A DNA stretch of 64,000 nt from Nemertoderma westbladi. Lineage: Eukaryota; Xenacoelomorpha; Nemertodermatida; Nemertodermatidae. Shown piece after piece: positions 56,196-64,000 of this stretch. The translations under genes and the position numbers were made by a program. Positions within the stretch are counted from its first letter, which is position 1; each line of letters opens with the position of its first letter. The stretch covers positions 1 to 64,000 of the forward strand of contig JAUCBJ010002979.1 in NCBI GenBank assembly GCA_032718475.1, given 5' to 3'. The notes under the pieces were generated by a model that worked only from the letters and a program-made list of their open reading frames with translations, was not told the origin of the DNA and ran no database searches.

Positions 56196-56554
56196 TTAAA
56201 TCCTGGTATTCTTCACATGGGCGTATGCTTCAGTCTTCAGTTACAGTATTCCTGCCGATAGGCTGTATTGGGCTTCCGTAGTTATTACGTTTCGTACCGA
56301 TGCAGCGATGTACGTACAGTATTACTGTATTAGCAGATTAGGCCTACTTCAGTTTCAGTATTCGTACCTATAGGCCTATTGCAGTATTGCATATCTATTA
56401 TTGTCTATGGCCTATTACTTTTTCTGTTATTAGGTTTCAGTATTACGGCAGTACTGAAGTTTTTGTCTAACTTCCAGGAAGTGCAAGGCCTATTGCTCTG
56501 TTGCTGCAGTAGTACTGTAGTACTGTAGTATAGCCTAGTCTGTAGTATTTATTT

Positions 56555-57070
56555 TGGGTGATTAGGCCTACAGGATTATGTATTTATTTTGGGCAAAAAT
56601 GTGTTTGTTTTGGGGGAATATGTATTTATTTTGGGCGAAAATGTACTGGTATTTGTTTTGGGGGAAAATGTATTTGAAAAGGTATTTCTGTATTTTATGC
56701 TGAAGTGTATTTGTTTTGGGGGAAAATGTATTTATTTTGGGCTAAATGAAATGTAGGTATTTCAGTACGGTATTTGTTTCTTGGCAGTTTGGGGGAAAAT
56801 GTATTTGTTTTGGGAAAATTTGTAATTATTTTGGGGGTTTTGGCATTTATTTTGGTGCTAATAATTGGTTTTGGGAAGCATTTATTTATTTTGGTAGGCC
56901 CCTATTGAATAATTGGTTTTGGCAGTTTGGTGTTGAATAATTTTTTTTGGTTTTGAAAAATTTATTTTGGCTGTTTGGTGTTTGAATAATTTTATTTGGG
57001 GTGACTTTATTTAATTTGGTATAAAATAATTTTTTTTGGTGAAATTTTCATCAATTTTGGGATGACTTTA
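56555..57070. repeat. Degenerate TTTATTTTGGGG repeat
   Basis: About 20 imperfect units built on GGGGGAAAATGTATTTGTTT, drifting to TTTGGTGCTAATAATTGG types downstream. It lies just upstream of the FNBP4 start and may overlap its 5' flank. It is related in inverted orientation to the block at 54440-54777. Confidence 0.75.
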
Positions 57071-57425
57071 ATTGGTACCGGTAGCCATTCCATTGCTGCA
57101 TTGTTATTATTGCCATTGTGTTTTTATTGTTCTTTTCCCGTTTTATGAAACAAAACTTATCAGATGTTATTCTGTTATTGTACCATACTGCCAGACTGAA
57201 CTGCTGCAGTACCGGTCAGCCGGTAGTTGTAGTAGTAGCAGTAGGCCTACTACTAGCTGTAGCTGACTAGAAGTACGGTACAGATTTAGGCCTTGTATAA
57301 CTGCTGAACTGTGAACTGTAGAAGTTAGTTCTCTAGCTAGTTCTGTTTCTGAACGACTGAACCCAATTTTACCGACTTACTGCTTTACCGTACTGTCGTA
57401 CGCGTGCGTAAAGACAGACAGGGTT

Positions 57426-57650
57426 ATGGGGAGGAAGAATAGAGTTGCTCAGCAGACAAACTCCCGCCGTCGACCTGTGCTAGATCTGGGAGGAGCGACA
57501 ACTGGCACCGGTACTATTGGGAGATCGAATAATCTGTCAGCTCCATTTGGAATCGTTGACGATTACGGTACGGGCAGTGATTCCGACTCGGAAAAACGTA
57601 TTAATGTCAATGTTGATGAAATTGACTCAAAATTGTCTGAATTCTTGGCT
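57426..57650 (+). CDS. FNBP4: FNBP4, first coding exon
   Basis: FNBP4 (formin-binding protein 4) is a WW-domain protein that binds proline-rich partners such as formins. The frame begins MGRKNRVAQQTNSRRRPVLD, parallel to human MGKKSR...RRPILQLS. It continues with an acidic GTGSDSDSEK segment (human YADSDDDD) and ends VNVDEIDSKLSEFLA, matching human DIDSTLANFLA. The donor is TTGGCT|GTAAGT, phase 0. The ATG is the first in frame and its position matches the family start. A short intergenic region with a degenerate repeat lies upstream. The rest of the gene lies beyond the window. Confidence 0.88.
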
Positions 57651-58771
57651 GTAAGTATGAAGTACCGGTGCGGTGCTGTCAGCGTGTCAGGCAGTTACGA
57701 GTTATAGTATCATTATTATTATATAGCTGTATAGAGTTATCGTATAGGCCTACCCAGATACCGGCAACCGGTCTGCCGGTAGCAAAAAATAGGACTATAA
57801 TTGTAATAAGTAACCCAGTAAACTATGTTATTGAGTTAGGCCTATCGTTTATTGTTTTGGTTTGAAAACATCGTCACTGTAACCTGCTCCAGGCTCTTTT
57901 TACCACAGGTACGCATATGAACGATAACCACAATCACAATTAGTGCGATGTGTGAAATGTTATCCCTATCCGCAACCTGGGAAACGGCCCAAAGAGCAGT
58001 TTATTTTGCTGATGATGGTTATAATAAATATAATATCTATAATACTGTAATATAATATAAATAATAGATATAATATATAACATTAAATAGTCGTAACTAC
58101 AGTATCTTAAACGGTAGGGTATCGATTTTTCTTTTTAGGCTTTGAATTATTTTTAATTATATTTTATTTCTGTGTTTAATAGTATATGAATTGGAGTTGA
58201 GCTGTTAATGCAACAAACTCTATTAAAGGTGTAATATTATGGTTTTGTTCAGAAATGGAAAAAAATTAGAAAGCGCTTCACCGGGGGTTGAACCAGGGCT
58301 ATACGTACGTTTCAACCTATCAGGCCTCATCAGTACCGCTAACTAGTTAAGCCACTTGTCCCTGACATTCACTCTCCCACCTAATCCACTTCTATTGAAC
58401 GGGCAATCTTAAGTTTCAATCCTGATTTGTTCTTCCTGATTGTATTTTAATTTAATTAAAGTTGCATTAACACTAACAGTTCCACTCGAATTAATTTAAA
58501 TAGGCCTAATTTTATGTTATTTTTAATTCGATTGTCTATTAAAAACCAATCCACAGTTGGTTTTGGCGTTCCGTTAATGCATCATCTTTTAATAGTTCAT
58601 TTAACCCTAAATACTGACTAGTTGTATATATTAATTTCTACCTAATGACAGTGCTTTATCTTGTACCGGTACTCTAACGGGCCGTGTTAAACTTTTGTTT
58701 ATTGTTTTGGTTCCTTCCACCCGTATCTGTTTCCTGCTCCTGTATTAACCAATTGACTGTGTTAATTTTAG
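57651..58771 (+). other. FNBP4 intron 1
   Basis: AT-rich intron containing a tRNA-like repeat with a hammerhead core at about 58275-58372. No further exon is seen. Confidence 0.6.
58275..58372 (-). mobile_element. tRNA-like repeat with embedded hammerhead core
   Basis: The minus strand reads GTCAGGGACAAGTGGCTTAA (A-box-like TGGCTTAACTAG), then a hammerhead-type segment (GCGGTA, CTGATGA, GGCC-TGATA-GGTT, GAA, ACGTACGT, A, TAGCCC), then a B-box-like GGTTCAACCCC. The ribozyme-like core lies between the two promoter boxes. Stem I pairing is imperfect, so this copy may be inactive. Confidence 0.55.
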
Positions 58772-58923
58772 GAGATTGAAAATATAGATGAAAATGATCC
58801 CACCAGTGCCGGTACTTTAGCTGAAAATCCTAAATCGCAAACAGCGTCGGATAAACTGCGAGCAGAGTCAGATATCGCCAAACCTAAAGGGAATTCTATT
58901 GAGGAATTTGAATGGCAAGAATG
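58772..58923 (+). CDS. FNBP4: FNBP4, exon 2
   Basis: The acceptor is TGTTAATTTTAG and the donor is GAATG|GTGAGT. The 152 bp encode EIENIDENDPTSAGTLAENP, then KSQTASDKLRAESDIAKPK, ending GNSIEEFEWQE. The EI-x-x-I start joins FLA to give FLAEIENI (human FLAEIDAI), and EWQE is the beginning of the first WW domain (human DWQEVW). Confidence 0.9.
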
Positions 58924-60411
58924 GTGAGTTAACTTTAACATTATCTATCGCCTTGGTGGGATAAATATTTCTCCATTTGACGCAACACCGCCGCGGCCGC
59001 TATGAGGGAGGTGAATACCGCGGCCGCTCCTAAAGCCGCAGGCCATCGCTAACTATATAGGTTAACTTGGGATTCTGGGGGACTTTTCGATGAAGGAACA
59101 GACCAATTTTTTTTATTTTCTCACCAGAGGAGCGGCTCGGAATTCTAAGATATTAGCAACTCTAACATTATTAAATCTAACCCTTCGACGGACACGGCGG
59201 ACAAAAAACCGTCATTTTTTCGACAATTTTAAAATTTTTTTGAAAGGCGCTCTACAGTGGCTCGAAAAAACCCTAGGTTATTGCTTAGCCGACGCCGGGA
59301 TACGATAGAAGTGATTAATTAGTGAATTCGTTTTTTTTTTCAAAAAAGATTACCACGCCTTTTTTCCGAAAATGTCCGTCAAAGTTGAAAAAACTGACAA
59401 AATGACTTTGCGGGATCCGCTATAACTCGGCTAATATTAATCGTACGGGGACGAAAGTAACGCGGTTGGAAAGGGGAAGAGTGGTACTACCTTCGTATCG
59501 AATGGGGGTAAGATATTTATTACAATTTCGGGTGGAAAAAGGGGCTGTAAATTTGTACGTTTTTGTCAGTCTTTTTTGGAAAACTTATTTCCGAAATGTT
59601 TAATTCGACAACGCGGGTAGGAATCCACTAATTCTTTTATGAAACTCGTAGAAGACCATTGGGGCTACGTTCCTATCGAATGGGGGTAGAAAAAATATGT
59701 CGGCAATTGGGGCCAAAAAGGGCCAGAATTTGTAAAGTAGTTTTTATCGAATAATTTTTTATTTTTAACTTTAGTTGGTTAAGGTACATTCTATACAGTC
59801 AATATCCATACGGGGAATTCAAATATGCTATCGGTTTTGCTCCAAGGATGATATTAAAAAAATGAGGCCCAAAATTATAATTTCGCGCTTCAAACTTGCT
59901 TCGCGGGAAATCGTCTAGCTCGAAAACTACTTAGCTTACGGGAGATTTGTTTACACAGACTTATAGTGCGTTAAATTATCTATCTAACAGCGTTAATCAC
60001 AGCGCCGGAGGTATTATAAAACTGGAGCGGCAGGCGATCGTGTGAAATATAATATTTATAAAAAGGGACGAAACATTTTTTTTTTAACAAATCGCTATTC
60101 CATTATAATTTAGCGTATTGCGCCAAAAGTACCTGTAAAAAGTATCAAATTAACTCCGCTATCTTTTATCTTAACATATATAATTAAAATTACGAATTTT
60201 AAGGGTCGAAAAATATCGCGTTATTTTGGCCCTTTTTTTTAATTTTTTTGGGGCCAAAAATAACCCCTTCTCAAAAGATTAAGAAAAAAATTACGGCAAA
60301 GAATATACCAATTTTATGGAATTTGGACCACCAGAACCGAAGTTAGAGCGATTTTAGTGAAAAAATAAAAATAATTTTTTTGCAAAAAAATTAAGAATGG
60401 TCAGGTCAATA

Positions 60412-60482
60412 TTGGATTTCGAACCCGCGAACTTAGGTTTCATTAACGTGATTGATAACCACTAGACTATGTGACCAAGTGA
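60412..60482 (-). mobile_element. tRNA-like repeat between inverted repeats
   Basis: The minus strand has A box TAGTCTAGTGG and a near-B box GGGTTCGAAATCC with one extra base. It lies between AGAACCGAAGTTA at about 60350 and its complement TAACTTCGGTTCT at about 60520. Like the 26.4 and 37.7 kb elements, it is a tRNA-like core inside a palindrome. Confidence 0.5.
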
Positions 60483-61332
60483 ATTTGAAATTTTCGAGTG
60501 ACTAATTTTAAACATCAATAACTTCGGTTCTACTGGGCCGTTTAATCTGAAACTTTTTTCATTGGATAGAGGATAGATTGTAGTGTGTGAAATAGGATAA
60601 AACTTGGGAAAAGACTTATGTGCACTTAGTGCAAAATGCACTTAAATAGTGAACATTTTTTCTATATTTCAAACACTGTTATTTCCAGTTCTATTCATCG
60701 TAGAATGTTATTTTTTGGATTAAAATGTAGTTTGGAATGATTTCTAACTATAATCGTAACATTTGTTTAACTTTTTATGTATATAAAGTGACTTAAAAAT
60801 GTCCATGAATATGGTCCAAAATCGCAAATCCAGATTTATTAAATTGGATTTTTGACACTTTTAGCGACTGTCACTTGATCATACACCATCGTAGATCGGT
60901 AGAGGATAAACATAAGTTTGTTAAATAAGATCCACCATTACGATCTGCTAAAGTGCATTTGTACAAATAAGTGTGCAAAAGTGCAAATTTTTTAATAAGG
61001 TCAAATTATATAGTATTGGGTTCTTTTCTTTGCAGATACTTTATTTTCATATTAATATGTTGTTTGAACCTTACTGAGCGCATTAGGGGATATGCGTACA
61101 AATAACCGGCCCTTATGAGGCGTCGATTGGGTAAATTAATAAAACATAAGGTTGTATAGTATACTATTCTAAAAACCAGTGTGATATTAAATGCACTTTA
61201 AATAATAAATAGAAATCAAATAACAATTGGACCACACAATTAAAAACTCGTACAATTTTGTACTTATTATATCGCTTCAAATTATTTCAACAGTGGATAT
61301 TTGTGGGAAGGGGGAAGTTACAGTGTGCATTC

Positions 61333-61381
61333 GGGGGAAGTTTGGTGAACTGCATTTATGCAGTGAATCCAAACTTCCCCC
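61333..61381. repeat. 49-nt near-perfect hairpin
   Basis: GGGGGAAGTTTGG and CCAAACTTCCCCC are exact complements enclosing an inner stem ACTGCA-TTTA-TGCAGT. It is in FNBP4 intron 2. It could be a MITE remnant or a hairpin RNA; it is shorter than a typical pre-miRNA. Confidence 0.75.
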
Positions 61382-62048
61382 TTTGATATATCATATACTT
61401 AAGACATGCTAGGGTGACGGGGAAATATTTGTTACTGTCACACTTTGCTTCCATTTATCCTATCCTTTATTATTACCCCAGTCAGATAAGAGATAATAAA
61501 TCAGTAAAAACTAAACTAAACTGTCTTTCATGCAAACAAATTTCTAACTAAAGACGGGTGAATGACCATGACCATGGAAATAATTTTAAATATAATTGTA
61601 TATCAACTACTTGGGGAGGCTTCCAAGTTAAACCCGAAAACAATTATTTTGTTACATATATAGTAAATAACGTTGTATGTTCTTCTTCCTCTCATAAGAA
61701 AATATAAATGAAATATCTCAGATAGCTATGCCCTGTAACATTTCACAACCAAAATATTTAAGTGTGAAAAGTGTAGGCCTACCACACTCCGCCCAAACAA
61801 CCGCAAACGCATAGCCAACAAATTTAACAAAAGGTTACATACATGTTGGGTTCATGACGAGATGAGTGAAAATTGATCGCGTAATATAAAGTAAAAAATT
61901 AAGAGACGGGCTGGCTCTCCTCCACTTTCTTACCCAATGGATATGTTGTTGTAATAATCTAATATTGGGGCGGCTTTCTCTCGGTGCTTTACAGTAGTTT
62001 CTTTAAATGTTCTAGAATATTATATTATCCCTACGTTTTTGTTTGCAG

Positions 62049-62170
62049 TTACGACGATTCAGTTGGACACGTTTACTATTGGAACACTGTCACTAACACT
62101 GTGCAATGGGGAACACCCTCAACCTACCGACCAATAGATTCTACTAATAATTACCATTTATCACTACAAG
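62049..62170 (+). CDS. FNBP4: FNBP4, exon 3 (WW domain)
   Basis: The acceptor is TTTTTGTTTGCAG and the donor is CAAG|GTATGT. The 122 bp complete a Cys and encode YDDSVGHVYYWNTVTNTVQW, then GTPSTYRPIDSTNNYHLSLQ. With EWQE from exon 2 this forms a WW domain: first Trp, G-x-x-YYWN, T-x-T-x-x-x-x-W and a final P, as in human TGCYYYWNTQTNEVTW. The following exons are outside the window. Confidence 0.93.
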
Positions 62171-63560
62171 GTATGTCTTCGGTAGAAAAACTCTTGTTTA
62201 TTTTAATATTAATACCTACGTTGTTCCTAGAACCTCTTTCATTAGCGGTTCCGGTACCACAGTAACTCAGTTACCTAAATATTGTTCATATATTTGATAA
62301 ATTAGCTACTTATTTATATTATACCGATACTTAATAACATTTTTTTACATTTTCTACAAATTCGTTCTAAATAAAATATACCACGGTAGATAATTTATCT
62401 TTATTAATGATTATTTTCATAATTCAGTGTTTTTGTTTAATTTTCTTACTAATTATCGGATTGGGGCAGATCGTATTATATTAAAACTTATTAATTCCAT
62501 TATGTTTTTGATCTGATTTCACAAACGCAGGTAATATTCGGGTGAGGCGGTGGTTTATTCAGTAAGTGTAAGTAAATAAATAGCATAATTCCGTTACAGA
62601 CGTGTACAACTCAATATTCTAGAATTCTGCTATGGGACTTCCCAGGGTCAAGTCTGGCTTATATATTTTATCTAATTTCTAATTTTTTTTCATTTTATCC
62701 TAAATCTATTTTTCACACATTTTAATAAATTTCTCACTAAATTTTCAATGTCGACAATTACGACTCATCAGACTAAACTTAATCACGGCAATACTATTTG
62801 ATATTTGGCGCGTTTAGAACCAACAAATCGCAACCAGTGAACTGCAATTCAATGCAACTGGAATCAGCTCAGTGCGACACTGGGTGTGTATCCCACTGGC
62901 AGCACATCCGTACCTGTAGTTGTAGTTGAACTTATGTAACCCAACCTTTTCCTTCTATTGGTTAATTGCAACTGATAGCTAACTGTTATTTTAACAAATT
63001 CTGCACAATCGGAAAGTGCTGGCAGTAATCGGTCGGCAGTTCTCCAGTCTGCCGCTAGATTATCTTCCCCTTGTCCTTCATCTTAATTTGGTTAATCGAA
63101 ATCTTTGAATATAATATGTACTAACTATACCACATTGATGTGTCTTTGTGAAGGTGATCGGTCCCAATGCTAAATGATAATAATACTAAACGAATTACTA
63201 TTAAAAAAATAAATCACCGGGCCGCACGCAGTCCGTGATATTTCTCTAAATATTTATTTGGGTGAATTTTTCGAGAAAATGTAGTGAAAAATTGTTAATA
63301 TATAATATTATTAAGGCGAAAAATATTTCCCTTTTTGTAAGAGACTAAGATATTTTCCTCAGTGAAGTAAAGGAAATCCAACCAACATAGAGTTGGCGCT
63401 TTATTTATAGACAACAGTTTGAAACTAATATGCCTTACTTTGACAGACTTGAAAGTAGTGTGTTGCGTGTGATAGTGGCAATATAGTAACCCGTAGATGG
63501 GAGTGTCGACTCGACATACATGGTAGATCATATCGGTGACATCGAAGGTAGTTTGTGTTA
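62171..63560 (+). other. FNBP4 intron 3, unique part
   Basis: AT-rich sequence with no exon found before the minisatellite at 63.56 kb. A decayed hammerhead-like string (CTGATGA then GTCG...CGAC on the minus strand) occurs near 62740-62775 but lacks correct spacing to GAAA. Confidence 0.5.
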
Positions 63561-64000
63561 ACGGACAGCGGCATTGACAATCGTTGGGGGTGGGGGGCAT
63601 TGACAATCGTTGGAGGTGGGATGGGGGGCATTGACAATCGTTGGGGGGCGTGGCATTGACAATCGTTGGAGGTGGGGGGCATTGACAATCGTTGGGGGTG
63701 GGGGGCATTGACAATCGTTGGGGGGCGTGGGATTGACAATCGTTGGAGGTGGGATGGGGGGCATTGACAATCGTTGGGGGGCGTGGCATTGACAATCGTT
63801 GGAGGTGGGGGGCATTGACAATCGTTGGGGGTGGGGGGCATTGACAATCGTTGGGGGGCGTGGCATTGACAATCGTTGGAGGTGGGATGGGGGGCATTGA
63901 CAATCGTTGGGGGGCGTGGCATTGACAATCGTAGGAGGTGGGATGGGGGGCATTGACAATCGTTGGGGGGCGGGGAGTGGGGCATTGACAATCGTTGGGG
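63561..64000. repeat. 25-31-bp G-rich minisatellite at window edge
   Basis: About 16 units starting GACAATCGTTGG, in three length classes (ending GGGTGGGGGGCATT, AGGTGGGATGGGGGGCATT or GGGGCGTGGCATT). It continues past the window edge in FNBP4 intron 3. Long Pro-Asn-Cys frames on the minus strand (NDCQCPP) are artefacts. Confidence 0.95.

Larger units (their letters stand above)
58924..62048 (+). other. FNBP4 intron 2
   Basis: A 3.1-kb intron with dispersed repeats. Two GCGGCCGC sites lie at 58990-59030. Near-duplicate segments contain TATCGAATGGGGGTA (about 59500 and 59680). A tRNA-like stretch is flanked by inverted repeats (60345-60540). A hairpin lies at 61333-61381. I see no exon in it. 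Confidence 0.6.

Noticed and set aside
62735-62775. A third hammerhead-like string (CTGATGA, GTCG...CGAC)
   Set aside because: Three extra bases lie before GAAA and no stem I or III pairing is evident; at best a decayed copy.
63295-64000. Minus-strand Pro/Asn/Cys-rich ORFs (NDCQCPPP)
   Set aside because: Three overlapping frames all open through a G-rich minisatellite inside an FNBP4 intron.

Overview
This is a eukaryotic, AT-rich, intron-rich window. Presenilin, CCDC83 and FNBP4 orthologues, very large intronic minisatellites, tRNA-derived repeats and mixed transposon debris suggest an invertebrate animal. A marine deuterostome (echinoderm, hemichordate or lancelet) is my guess, at low confidence. 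There are no prokaryotic features and no CRISPR. All exons were read by eye from splice signals, reading phase and recalled family sequence; no search was run.

Layout. (1) 1-3655: a 63-bp minisatellite, then mostly unassigned DNA. (2) 3656-30406, plus strand: a CCDC83 orthologue. Eight exons are visible and the N-terminal exons are missing. Its introns hold three giant minisatellites (33-bp, ~50-bp and 21-23-bp units), a 33-bp AT-rich array, a long-TIR MITE, and a complete intronless presenilin gene (23933-25285) with all catalytic motifs. (3) 30407-35965: LINE debris, a foldback-type element whose arms are tandem CTCGCGAG repeats, and Helitron-like termini. (4) 50084-35966, minus strand: an eight-exon gene of about 840 residues that I could not name. 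It has a large exon of [FW]-x-x-x-x-L-[KR] repeats and a 6-kb intronic minisatellite broken by a retrotransposon copy. (5) 50085-57425: the intergenic side, with a simple-sequence array, a degenerate LINE, a piggyBac-like MITE and a tRNA-derived SINE. (6) 57426 to the window end, plus strand: the first three coding exons of an FNBP4 orthologue (MGRK start, first WW domain), with another minisatellite at the window edge.

Most unusual signal: four of the large intronic arrays begin at or within about 30 bp of the 5' splice site of a coding exon. Every unit carries a splice-donor match (GTTAGT, GTAGGT, GTAAGT, GTAAGT). Two genes on opposite strands thus contain hundreds of tandem donor-like, U1-pairing sites. 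In the minus-strand array the units are 48 and 60 bp, both multiples of three, and the frame stays open, so many alternative donors would be in frame. A second signal is a compact hammerhead-ribozyme core inside two tRNA-like repeats (about 26.4 and 58.3 kb).
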